Shown piece by piece: positions 8,233 through 17,231 of a stretch of 50,798 bases of DNA (positions within the stretch are counted from its first letter, which is position 1; every line of letters starts with the position of its first letter). The notes beneath the pieces were generated by a model that saw only the letters and a program-made list of their open reading frames with translations, ran no database searches and was not told the origin of the DNA. This stretch comes from Verrucomicrobiota bacterium (GTDB lineage: Bacteria; Verrucomicrobiota; Verrucomicrobiia; Limisphaerales; UBA1319): positions 1 through 50,798 of the forward strand of contig JAKLFB010000042.1 of assembly GCA_022711435.1 (NCBI GenBank), written 5' to 3'. A program made the position numbers and the translations under genes.

Positions 8233-8258
8233 CGAGACGCGAGGAAGGGAGGGACGGC

Positions 8259-9650
8259 TTACGCCGGTTCCCATCCCTTCCGATAGCTTTCCTTGATAAT
8301 GGAATCGGCGGCGGGGAGGTTCCGGGCCTTGAGGCTGGCGGCATCCCAATCGATCCGCCGGCGGGTGCGCAGCGACAGAATGCCCAGCAGCAGCATCTCG
8401 GTGAGACGCGCGCTATATTCGAAGTGGCTGCTGGCGGCCGGCCCGCCCTTGCAGGCGTCGATCCAGTCGCGATGATGGCCTTTGGAACGGGGCAAGGTCT
8501 TCGGCGGCGGCTGGTAGGCATCGTCCTTCTCGTCCGGAATCAACCGGGGCCGGTCGGCGAAGCTCGACAGGAGCACTCCCTTGTCCCCGACAAAGAGGGA
8601 GCCGCGGCCCGGCAGAGGCGTGTCACCCGGCCAGCCCTCCGGAAGAGCCGGACGCAAGCCGCCGTCGTACCACGTGACGCGCACCGCCGGCCGGCTGCCG
8701 CGCGCGCCAAACTGCCAGTAGACCATCTCGCTGTGGGGCGAGATCTCCGCATCCATCTGGCTGCCCGGGTGGGCCTCGATCCAGAGCGGATCGCGCAGAT
8801 CCAGCGCCCAGCAGGCCGCGTCCAGATCGTGGCAGACAAAGTCGCCGATCGCACCCCCGCCAAACGCCCAGAAATCCCGCCATTTCACGGGCGCGTAGGC
8901 CGGATGATACGGACGCGGCTCGCGCGGCCCTAGCCAGAGGTCCCAGTTCAGGCCGGCGGGAACGGGCGGCGTGTCGGTGGGGACGCCGAGAAGCGTCCTG
9001 TTCCATCGCGTGGCCCCCACCCAGGCATGGACTTCCCGCACCGCCCCAATCGCGCCCGCCCAAATCCATTCGCAGGTCTGGCGCATCCCCTCGCTCGAGT
9101 GGCCGATGTTCCCCATTTGTGTCGCCACCCCCGTCTCCTTCGCCACACGCGACACCAGCCGCGCCTCCCAGACGTTGTGCGTCAGCGGCTTCTCGCAATA
9201 CACATGCTTGCCCGCGCGCATCGCCAGCACCGACACATACGCGTGCAGGTGATCGGGCGTGGCGCACAACACCGCGTCGATCGATTTCTCCTTCTCGAGC
9301 AGGTCTCGGAAATCCTCGTACGCCGCGCAGCGGTAGCCCGGCGCCTTCGGGGCATACTGCCTCTCGATCTGCGCCTTGACGGCTGTTCGCCCGCCCTGCC
9401 CTTTGTAGTAATAATCCTCGAGGCTGAACGACTCCGCTGGATCCGCCACCGCAACCACCCGGACGTCCGGCTGCTGGAACAGCCCCTGCAGGTTCACCCG
9501 CCCCTGCCCCCCCGCACCGACCAGGGCCACGTTCACCGTGTCGCTCGGCGGAACGAACTTCGCCCCGCCCAAAACGCGGCGCGGGACGATCGTCATCGCT
9601 GCCGCCACGGCGGCGCTCGAGGATAGGAACTGACGGCGAGTCGTTTTCAT
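8259..9650 (-). CDS. Tat-exported Gfo/Idh/MocA family oxidoreductase
   Basis: A 463-residue secreted dehydrogenase. MKTTRRQFLSSSAAVAAAM is a twin-arginine signal; the Rossmann domain follows (VNVALVGAGGQGRVNLQGLF), then the family motif AGKHVYCEKPLTHN, which carries the conserved EKP lysine, and a substrate domain with FGGGAIGDFVCHDLDAACWAL. This bacteroidetes/verrucomicrobia type acts on sugars or glycosides in the periplasm with a bound NAD(P); some members are alpha-galactosaminidases or related NAD-dependent glycosidases, and the glycosidase possibility should stay open. The ATG at 9650 is favoured over 9659 since it puts the RR pair five residues in. It stands alone, convergent with the gene at 7240. 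Confidence 0.88.
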   Translation of the reverse strand: MKTTRRQFLSSSAAVAAAMTIVPRRVLGGAKFVPPSDTVNVALVGAGGQGRVNLQGLFQQPDVRVVAVADPAESFSLEDYYYKGQGGRTAVKAQIERQYAPKAPGYRCAAYEDFRDLLEKEKSIDAVLCATPDHLHAYVSVLAMRAGKHVYCEKPLTHNVWEARLVSRVAKETGVATQMGNIGHSSEGMRQTCEWIWAGAIGAVREVHAWVGATRWNRTLLGVPTDTPPVPAGLNWDLWLGPREPRPYHPAYAPVKWRDFWAFGGGAIGDFVCHDLDAACWALDLRDPLWIEAHPGSQMDAEISPHSEMVYWQFGARGSRPAVRVTWYDGGLRPALPEGWPGDTPLPGRGSLFVGDKGVLLSSFADRPRLIPDEKDDAYQPPPKTLPRSKGHHRDWIDACKGGPAASSHFEYSARLTEMLLLGILSLRTRRRIDWDAASLKARNLPAADSIIKESYRKGWEPA

Positions 9651-9721
9651 CGATTCCATTCAAGCGCAACGCCGCCAGCCAATCAACTCCTTTGCAGCGG
9701 CGGTGCGATGAGCCGCATCGC

Positions 9722-10492
9722 TCAGCCGATGCCCCCGCCCCAAGGCCCGCGCCACGCCCGCCGCCCACCCGCCCACGCCAGCATCCCAAAGGCCGCCAGC
9801 CCCATCGACCACGATGGCTCCGGCACCACCACCAGGTTGTCCAGCCCAAAATCCAAACCCGCATCCCCTGTGATCAGCAGCTCGATCGCCCCCACCCGCC
9901 CAAAATCAACCCCCCCCGCCGATCCGATCGGCGCGAATGCGGCAAACGCCAGCTCCACCTCCACCGGCTCCACGACCGCCCCCGCCCCCCAGCTCACCAC
10001 CGCCGCCGATGCGTGGTCCGCATCGGTATACAAACGCAGGGTCAGAGACGTTGATCCTCCATCACCAGAAATGTTGAATCGAAAATAGCTTGAGTCTAAT
10101 CTCCCTAAGCTGATGCCTCCTAGTCCAGTTGGATCTAGGCTTGATCCATTCCCTCCGTCGTATTGGAGCAGGCAAACGGATTCAGTATGTAAATCCTGAT
10201 TATATGTGAAGTTGGGATAGCTCGAGGGGTCAATTATCGCCCTAATCCGTGATTCATCAGGACCACTCGGTGATAGAATGCCCACCGTCCTTGTGCCACC
10301 AATAATGTGGTCCTTGTTCCCGGCACGAGTTACCTCAGCAGAATTCCCCGGCAAGATTACGGTCAGCACTTGATACCCTGGGGGGCTGGGGACGTCCCCA
10401 AAATCATCGATAATGATCTGGGCCTGGGTCTGGAGGAGGAAGGCGGGATGGGCGGCGAGTATGGCAGCGAGCGCGGCGGTGGAGCGAAGCAT
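9722..10492 (-). CDS. PEP-CTERM sorting-domain protein
   Basis: A 256-residue secreted beta-rich protein. The N-terminus MLRSTAALAAILAAHPAFLL is a signal peptide; the C-terminus has VVPEPSWSMGLAAFGMLAWA followed by GGRRAWRG, i.e. the VPEP box, one hydrophobic helix and an arginine cluster that mark substrates of exosortase. The mature part (DFGDVPSPPGYQV, then FGLDNLVV before the anchor) is a jelly-roll-like domain common in these proteins; binding target unknown. An in-frame ATG at 10522 and TTG at 10531 are alternatives. The exosortase itself is not in this window. Confidence 0.88.
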   Translation of the reverse strand: MLRSTAALAAILAAHPAFLLQTQAQIIIDDFGDVPSPPGYQVLTVILPGNSAEVTRAGNKDHIIGGTRTVGILSPSGPDESRIRAIIDPSSYPNFTYNQDLHTESVCLLQYDGGNGSSLDPTGLGGISLGRLDSSYFRFNISGDGGSTSLTLRLYTDADHASAAVVSWGAGAVVEPVEVELAFAAFAPIGSAGGVDFGRVGAIELLITGDAGLDFGLDNLVVVPEPSWSMGLAAFGMLAWAGGRRAWRGPWGGGIG

Positions 10493-10537
10493 CGTTGAAA
10501 GAAGGTTATGAATATAGCTCATAATAAACAAGGAGAC

Positions 10538-10566
10538 ATAATTGCTATTATGTGCCTGTTAGTCAA
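10538..10566 (-). promoter_or_regulatory. Candidate sigma-70 promoter for the PEP-CTERM gene
   Basis: On the minus strand TTGACT (10566-10561) is followed after 17 bases by AATTAT (10543-10538). This AT-rich patch is unlike its surroundings, and it would start transcription about 40 bases before the ATG at 10492. Confidence 0.4.
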
Positions 10567-10610
10567 CCTATATATTGCGCCGGGTGTAGGGCAGAATTCT
10601 TGGGCGCTTG

Positions 10611-10682
10611 GTTGGTGCGTCCGGTCGCAGTGGGGTGATCGTCCGCGGTTCTTCTTCTCCCTCTCCGCCACTGCGAACCAAC
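10611..10682. other. Long hairpin in the 10.5-10.85 kb intergenic gap
   Basis: The 320-base gap upstream of the PEP-CTERM gene has no convincing gene. It contains a nested palindrome: outer GTTGGT/ACCAAC (10611-10616, 10677-10682) and inner TCGCAGTGG/CCACTGCGA (10625-10633, 10668-10676), with a 34-base loop that is pyrimidine-rich and an 8-base bulge on one side. Further on, at about 10733-10752, a 5-bp stem with a 7-base CTCTTAA loop mimics a tRNA-Lys anticodon arm, but no other tRNA arms are present. It may be a dispersed repeat or structured RNA; function unknown. Confidence 0.45.
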
Positions 10683-10851
10683 GGGGGTGCCCGAACAGGC
10701 CGATGAGCGGGCTCGCATTTTGCGCCGAACAAGTGTGACTCTTAATCACATGAGAATTCCTTTGCAAGCCTATTTCACAACCTCGAAGATTGTCTGGGCA
10801 AGCTGCAGGGGCCGGCTGAAGCCGGGACACCGAACCTGGAGGCCGAGGCAT

Positions 10852-12087
10852 TTACGCAGTCTCGAGAGCGCGGCTTGAACCGCTCGAGTCGAGATGCGGC
10901 CAGAGGGAGGGGGCGGCGCCGGGGGAGGGATGGAGGCCGAGGTATTCGAGGGCGGTGGCGGCAATGGAAGTCAGGGGGGCGGGGAGGGGTATGGAGGGGC
11001 CCGGCTCGATGCCTGGACCGAGCGCCAACAGCCAGGATCGCCGGCAGCCCTCATCAGCGCCATCGTTGGTGTAGAAGTCGCTGTGGTGGACGAAGCCGGG
11101 GCCGCCGGGCCGTTCGAGCTCGCGTCCATGGTCAGGCGCGACGAGGAGGAGGGTTCGGCCGCGGTAGGCAGGGAGCCGGCAGGCATGCCGCCAAAGCTGG
11201 GCGGTGAGGTCGTCGGTGCGCTGGATGGCGTCGGTGTAGCGCGACCACGAGCCGTAATGGGCGCAGTCGATCTCGCCGAAGGCGACGACGAGGATGGCGG
11301 GGGCGAACCGTTCCATGCACCGCAAGGCGCAGCGGGCGAGGAATGCGTCGTGGCTGGTGGTGCGAGCGGAATCGGCGCGCCAGGCGGCATATTCGGATTC
11401 GAGGAACGCGCGGGCGGGATCGGATCGCCAGCCGGTGCGGGCGATCCGGCTGTCGCGGCGGGCGAGCAGGGCGGCTTGCCGGGCGGCTTCGATCTCGAGG
11501 GCGGTCTGGCCCGTGGCGGCCGCGCGGCGCAGGAGCAGATCGATCGCATCGCCGGTCGCCCGGGGGATGGTGGGAGGCTCGACCACGTTGGCAGCGAAGG
11601 CAGCGCCGTAATTTGGGGCGCTGCTTTCGCTGATCCGGGCCAGGATGGAGGCGTAGACAAAGGCCCAGGCCGCCCGATCGGTTCGCCCCCGCTCGCGGCG
11701 GCAGATCTCGAACAGGCTGGGATGCTCGAGAGGGGCAGACCAATCGAGGTGATCCCATTCCCAGTGGCCGGTCACCATCGATCCGACGCTGTTGGGATGG
11801 ACGACGCGGCGTTCGACTTGGATCCGGGTGAAGAGGCGCCCCTGGGGCATCAGGTCGGCCCCGAGCCGGGGGATGAAGCGGCGCTCGGGATCATCAATGG
11901 TCTCGGAGGCGCGCACGCCGCCGCCGAACACGACGAGGATGAGCTTTCGCTCGGCGGCGGGCGGAAGGGATGGGATCGGCGGAGGCGCGAGCGGGTCCGG
12001 GGCCAGGCCGGCGGCCATGGCGAGGCCGAAACCGCCGGTCTGCCGGAGGAAATGTCGGCGCGTGAGCCGGTATGGGGCGGGCCTCAT
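10852..12087 (-). CDS. Tat-exported alkaline-phosphatase/sulfatase-superfamily protein
   Basis: A 411-residue exported hydrolase-like protein. The start YRLTRRHFLRQTGGFGLAMA is a Tat signal. The mature domain begins KLILVVFGGGVRASETIDDP and ends with LLVAPDHGRELE and GFVHHSDFYTN, the metal-binding Asp-His plus His layout of the alkaline-phosphatase superfamily (sulfatases, phosphopentomutase, DUF1501-like). The usual nucleophile position after the first strand appears to be in GGVRASET, but I cannot confirm which Ser/Thr. The ATG at 12087 overlaps the stop of the upstream gene (ATGA), so the two are translationally coupled. Much longer in-frame sequence continues upstream to 13872 but is antisense-like noise over the neighbour. 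Confidence 0.75.
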   Translation of the reverse strand: MRPAPYRLTRRHFLRQTGGFGLAMAAGLAPDPLAPPPIPSLPPAAERKLILVVFGGGVRASETIDDPERRFIPRLGADLMPQGRLFTRIQVERRVVHPNSVGSMVTGHWEWDHLDWSAPLEHPSLFEICRRERGRTDRAAWAFVYASILARISESSAPNYGAAFAANVVEPPTIPRATGDAIDLLLRRAAATGQTALEIEAARQAALLARRDSRIARTGWRSDPARAFLESEYAAWRADSARTTSHDAFLARCALRCMERFAPAILVVAFGEIDCAHYGSWSRYTDAIQRTDDLTAQLWRHACRLPAYRGRTLLLVAPDHGRELERPGGPGFVHHSDFYTNDGADEGCRRSWLLALGPGIEPGPSIPLPAPLTSIAATALEYLGLHPSPGAAPSLWPHLDSSGSSRALETA

Positions 12088-13589
12088 GGGACCAGGGCTG
12101 GAGGGGCGGTCAGGCTGGCGGCGGCGGCCCGCGGGGTTTCGAGCCCGCGGAACGATTTCTTCCAATCGGCCGCCGGCAGGGCGACGAACAGGATGCCCGT
12201 CTTCTCCTCGATCTCGGCGGTGAAGAGCGCCGGGGGAGGCGGCTGGGGTTCGGTCCGCGCCGCCGGGCTGGGGGCCTGCAAGGGCGCCGATGCCACGGGC
12301 ACGACGCCCGGCGGCACGGCAATCTGCAAATGGATCGGCCCGAAGCGATCCCAGAAAGAGGCGGGATGGACCACGTAGGCGATCTGGTAGCTGGCCGGCG
12401 AGCCCGAATCGACGAAAGCGTATTGCGGATAGGTGATCTTGACCGCCCGTTCCGATCCGGGCGGGAAAGCCACCTGATAATAGAGCAGGTTCATTGGCGT
12501 AAACGTGAAGATCACCGGCAGATGCTTCAGGATGGCGCGGCACGAGGCGCGCTGCGCGTCGGTCATGGGACGGCTCTCGTCCAGGTAATCGACCCGCGCA
12601 TACAGGGTGGGATCGGAGCCGGCCGAGACGAGGTTCGAGCCTGGAGCGGCCTCGGAGGCCCGGGTCAGTTCGCGGGGCCGGACCCGGCGACTGCCGAGGT
12701 CCAGGGCCATTTCGCGGACGTCCCCTCCCCAGGCGGCGAAGAGCTTCTCGTAAGTCGCGCCGGCGGGATCGAACCGGGCGGCAAGCCCGGCGAGGAACTG
12801 GGTTGCTTTCTGCTCTCCGATCGCGCCCAGGGGGCCGAGATTGGCGCCAGCCAGGCGCGCCAGGAGCGGATCGCCAAACCAGGGATTGACCGGACCGCCC
12901 GGCTCGAGCTCGATCATCGGGCCCAGGTCGAGGCTGGCGTATTCGACCATGAGCACGGCATCGGCGGCGGTCCACCCGAGCTGGTCGACGAGGTATCTTT
13001 GCAGGAAAAGGCGGGCCGGCTCGAGGCCCGGATCGGCCGCCGATCGAATCCGGCGGACGCCCTCGGCCAGGAGCGGATCCTGAGCGATCGCGCGCTCGAG
13101 GGCGGCCCGCACCCGCTGCCGGATCAGGCCGTAGATGCTCGATGTGTGGATCACCACCGCCTGCTGTCGGACGCCGTCGACGGTCAGCCGCACGTCGGGA
13201 GCTGGCGTCATCGACAGCAGCGGGATATAGATCCCCCGCAGGATCGGAAAACCGAAATCGGCGGCGATCGTTTCCTCGGTTGGATTTTGGATCCGATAAT
13301 CGGCCGTGATCTCGACCAGCGGGAGCGTGTCCGAGGTGGGCGCCGGAAAACGAGGCGTCGAGAACGACAGCGACAGGAATTCCTCGCGGACGACAAGCCG
13401 GGTTTCCCGGACAGGCTCGAGGCGCGCGTCCAACCGGGCGAGAACGCCTTTCGCGGCCGGATCGCCCGACGGGTACTTGATCAGGAAAGGCCCGCCGTTG
13501 GGATGGACCCTCGAGGCGAAAGCCAGGATCGCGGTGACGGCCAAAACCAGCGCGCGTCGCGCTGGCCAACTCGGCAATGTTGTGTTCAT
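12084..13589 (-). CDS. Secreted protein of unknown function, beta-rich
   Basis: A 501-residue protein with a signal peptide (MNTTLPSWPARRALVLAVTA then ILAFASRVH). The early mature part, FLSLSFSTPRFPAPTSDTLP followed by VEITADYRIQNPTEETIAADFGFPI, reads like a beta-sandwich domain of the DUF4424-like kind (strands with Asn-Pro turns), then a helical middle and a second sandwich near ERAVKITYPQYAFVDSGSPA. I do not recognise a catalytic motif. ATG codons at 13607, 13595 and 13589 are possible; the last gives the cleanest signal peptide. The 3' end overlaps the start of the phosphatase-superfamily gene by 4 bases, so they are expected in a fixed ratio and probably work together at the envelope. 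Confidence 0.65.
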   Translation of the reverse strand: MNTTLPSWPARRALVLAVTAILAFASRVHPNGGPFLIKYPSGDPAAKGVLARLDARLEPVRETRLVVREEFLSLSFSTPRFPAPTSDTLPLVEITADYRIQNPTEETIAADFGFPILRGIYIPLLSMTPAPDVRLTVDGVRQQAVVIHTSSIYGLIRQRVRAALERAIAQDPLLAEGVRRIRSAADPGLEPARLFLQRYLVDQLGWTAADAVLMVEYASLDLGPMIELEPGGPVNPWFGDPLLARLAGANLGPLGAIGEQKATQFLAGLAARFDPAGATYEKLFAAWGGDVREMALDLGSRRVRPRELTRASEAAPGSNLVSAGSDPTLYARVDYLDESRPMTDAQRASCRAILKHLPVIFTFTPMNLLYYQVAFPPGSERAVKITYPQYAFVDSGSPASYQIAYVVHPASFWDRFGPIHLQIAVPPGVVPVASAPLQAPSPAARTEPQPPPPALFTAEIEEKTGILFVALPAADWKKSFRGLETPRAAAASLTAPPALVP

Positions 13590-14014
13590 AAGCATCAGCC
13601 CAGCCATTACCCGAACCGGCGCCAAGGGTTGTCATGCCGGCGTAAGAAACCGGCAAAAAGAAGGTAAGAGCGGGGCGCCGCGCGTCGGCTTGACCCCCCC
13701 GATCGCCACAACCGAAGTGCGGACCGGCGAGCCTGCCGCCCGGCGAACCCGGTCCCGACCGGCCGGATATCGAGAGGGCCTGCCCGAATCCGGAGCACAA
13801 AACCGTCCAAATAATGGAGCTTGGCGCCTGCGCCCTCCCCCGGCGAACAGCCGTCCAATAATCCTTTGGCATCCAGTTACTTGCAGGACAAAGGCGAATG
13901 AATTCACGGATGAGTGAAGCCGCGCGTGGAAAAAACTGTTTGCCAATTGGGTCTGAAGGATTATGATATTCTGCCAGCGATTGAACTAACCCTAGTTACA
14001 TCGGCAATAAACCT
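13590..14014. other. Divergent intergenic region before the OmcB-like gene
   Basis: About 425 bases with no frame that looks coding. The right end (from about 13870) becomes AT-richer and holds the promoter described separately; the left part is GC-rich and would carry the leader of the secreted protein on the minus strand. No clear operator repeat was seen. Confidence 0.5.
13940..13967 (+). promoter_or_regulatory. Sigma-70-type promoter of the OmcB-like gene
   Basis: TTGCCA (13940-13945) and TATGAT (13962-13967) with a 16-base spacer, in an AT-rich patch, about 48 bases upstream of the ATG at 14015. This is the best promoter match seen in the window and fits a highly expressed envelope gene. 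No Shine-Dalgarno sequence is obvious before the ATG. Confidence 0.6.
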
Positions 14015-15634
14015 ATGAAGACCAAGATCACGAGTATCATGCTTGCAGTGGGCGTGCTAGCGGGGATGAGCATTCCCGCTAGTTCGCAAACCGTTGCCCC
14101 TGGATCCCAGTGGAACGACGAATATCGAGAATATTACGACGTTCCTGTCGCAGGTGGTTACACAGGCCGTTCGCCTTACATGCGGACCACCGGAACCCCC
14201 GTTCAACCTCCCCCGCCGGTCGTCGTGGCTGCCGCGCCAGCGCCCCGGCCGGTTGTGCTTCCCACGCCTCCCCCGGCGCCTTTGGCGGTTGGATGTTCCA
14301 GCGTTCGGACCGGTCCGGTTCACGCCACGATGAACATGCCCCCTCAAGTGGCTTACGGCGAAGAATTTATGTATGAGATTGCCTTGAATGCGACCGAATG
14401 CGTCGGGAACGTGGTGGTGAAGGACCAGATCCCGGCCGGCGCGACCTACGTGAGGAGCGAGCCTCCCGCCCAGGTGGCAGGCAATCAGTTGACCTGGACA
14501 TTCCCGTCCATGGATGCCGGCCAGAACCAGTCGATCAAGGTCTGGGCGAAGGCCGACAAAGAAGGCGAGCTGACGACCTGCGCGACGGTGACGGCGGATC
14601 CTCGTTTGTGCGCCAAGACGGTTGTGGGCAAGCCCGCGCTGGCGATCACCAAGACCGGCCCGGCGACAGCCCAGCTGGGATCGGAAGTGCGGTATGACAT
14701 TGTGGTCAGCAACCCGGGCAGCATGACCGCCAAGAATGTGGTCGTGACCGATGTGATCCCCGATGGTTTGACGCAGGTTGAGGGCAAGAGGCAGCTGGAC
14801 TTCCAGGTCGGCGATCTGGGTCCTGGCCAATCGAGGTCCATCCCTGTGGTCCTGAAGGCCGCCAAGCGCGGCCGGGTCTGCAATCCCGCCGTTGCCAAGT
14901 CCAGCAATGCCGGCACGGTCAACGCCGAGGCCTGCACCACCATCCTGCAGCCGGGCCTCAAGGTCGCCAAGACCGGCGATGCCGAGCAGTTCACCGGCCG
15001 CATTGCCAACTACACGATCACCGTGTCCAACACGGGCGACACCGAACTGAGCAACGTCGTGGTGACCGATACGGCGCCCCCGGAGACGTCGATCATCGCC
15101 GCCGAGGGCGGCTCGGTCGCCGGCAACACGGCCTCCTGGACGATCCCGACCCTCAAGCAGGGCGAGTCCAAGAGCCTGAAGCTCCAGCTCACCTCGCGCG
15201 CGGTCGGCAACCTGTGCAACAAGGTGTCCGCCTCCGCTGCTGGCCTGTCCGATGCCGCTCAGGCCTGCACGCTGTGGAAGGGCCAGACTGCCATGTTGAA
15301 CGAGGTCGTGGACGATCCCGATCCGATCGGCGTGGGCGTGTCGACGACCTACACGATCCGCATCACCAACCAGGGCACCGCCCCCGACACCAACTACAGG
15401 GTGGTTGCTGTGTTCGAAGAGGAAATCGACCCGGTCAGCGCCAGCAACGGCGGAACGGTCTCCGGCAAGACGGTCACTTGGCCGGCCTATCCGCGCCTGG
15501 AAGCCAAGCAGTCCTTCCAGTACACGGTCGTCGGCAAGGCCGTCAAGCTGGGCGATCACCGCCTGAAGCTCACGGTGGTTTCCGACACCATTCCTCGGCA
15601 AGTGATCGAGGAAGAGAGCACGCAGGTCTATTGA
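14015..15634 (+). CDS. OmcB-like large envelope protein with four DUF11/OmcB repeats
   Basis: A 539-residue exported protein: signal peptide (MKTKITSIMLAVGVLAGMS), a Pro/Ala/Val-rich segment at about residues 60-95, then four Ig-like repeats. It is co-linear with chlamydial OmcB (CRP-A) to the last residue: ATYVRSEPPAQVAGNQLTWT, ARNVVV/AKNVVVTD-type strands, the TLWKGQTA segment before the last repeat, and the final TQVY where OmcB ends THIY. OmcB is the cysteine cross-linked periplasmic/outer-envelope protein of Chlamydia. Here only eight cysteines remain, arranged mainly as pairs late in repeats 1-3 (TTC..RLC, RVC..EAC, NLC..QAC), so intramolecular or limited cross-links are more likely than a dense disulfide network. 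Own promoter and terminator indicate a monocistronic unit. Confidence 0.88.
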   Translation: MKTKITSIMLAVGVLAGMSIPASSQTVAPGSQWNDEYREYYDVPVAGGYTGRSPYMRTTGTPVQPPPPVVVAAAPAPRPVVLPTPPPAPLAVGCSSVRTGPVHATMNMPPQVAYGEEFMYEIALNATECVGNVVVKDQIPAGATYVRSEPPAQVAGNQLTWTFPSMDAGQNQSIKVWAKADKEGELTTCATVTADPRLCAKTVVGKPALAITKTGPATAQLGSEVRYDIVVSNPGSMTAKNVVVTDVIPDGLTQVEGKRQLDFQVGDLGPGQSRSIPVVLKAAKRGRVCNPAVAKSSNAGTVNAEACTTILQPGLKVAKTGDAEQFTGRIANYTITVSNTGDTELSNVVVTDTAPPETSIIAAEGGSVAGNTASWTIPTLKQGESKSLKLQLTSRAVGNLCNKVSASAAGLSDAAQACTLWKGQTAMLNEVVDDPDPIGVGVSTTYTIRITNQGTAPDTNYRVVAVFEEEIDPVSASNGGTVSGKTVTWPAYPRLEAKQSFQYTVVGKAVKLGDHRLKLTVVSDTIPRQVIEEESTQVY

Positions 15635-15657
15635 TCCTCGCGCTCGGCTGAATTCAC

Positions 15658-15689
15658 AAAGGCTGGCAGCCCCGCTGCCAGCCTTTTTT
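15658..15689 (+). terminator. Rho-independent terminator after the OmcB-like gene
   Basis: Perfect 9-bp stem GGCTGGCAG/CTGCCAGCC with loop CCCCG, preceded by AAA and followed by six T. It begins 24 bases after the stop codon. The A-tract on the left could also let it act on the opposite strand. Confidence 0.9.
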
Positions 15690-15700
15690 GCGTACGCCTC

Positions 15701-15725
15701 GAGGGCACAGAGATAGCTGTGCCTC
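15701..15725 (-). terminator. Hairpin downstream of icd, possible terminator
   Basis: GAGGGCACAG and CTGTGCCTC form a 9-bp stem with one bulged G and a 6-base loop. There is no T tract on either strand. It lies about 90 bases beyond the icd stop on the minus strand, so its role as terminator is only a guess. Confidence 0.3.
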
Positions 15726-15816
15726 CTCTTCCGTGGGGAGGGCCGTGGAGATGGGGCGTTCCTCGGTTCCTATCGGTCGTGGGCGGACCGGCTGAACCCC
15801 GATCCACGGAGCGAGT

Positions 15817-17208
<1,392 letters not shown>

Positions 17209-17219
17209 GGGTTGTTAAG

Positions 17220-17231
17220 GCACAGACCCTA
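17220..17231. repeat. Terminal remnant of the palindromic repeat at the dxs stop codon
   Basis: GCACAGACCCTA matches the right end of the repeat at 4300-4311 (reverse complement AGGGTCTGTGC). The dxs stop codon TAG lies inside it. Only 12 bases match, so it may be chance, but the placement between dxs and icd fits an element remnant or a preferred insertion point. Confidence 0.35.

Noticed and set aside
10700..10790. tRNA-Lys-like anticodon arm (TGTGA-CTCTTAA-TCACA)
   Set aside because: No T arm, D arm or acceptor stem could be matched around it, so not a tRNA gene.
10852..13872. 1006-residue minus-strand open frame
   Set aside because: Only the last 411 residues (from ATG 12087) are a recognisable protein with a Tat signal; the rest is Arg/Pro/Gly-rich shadow of the secreted-protein gene in another frame.
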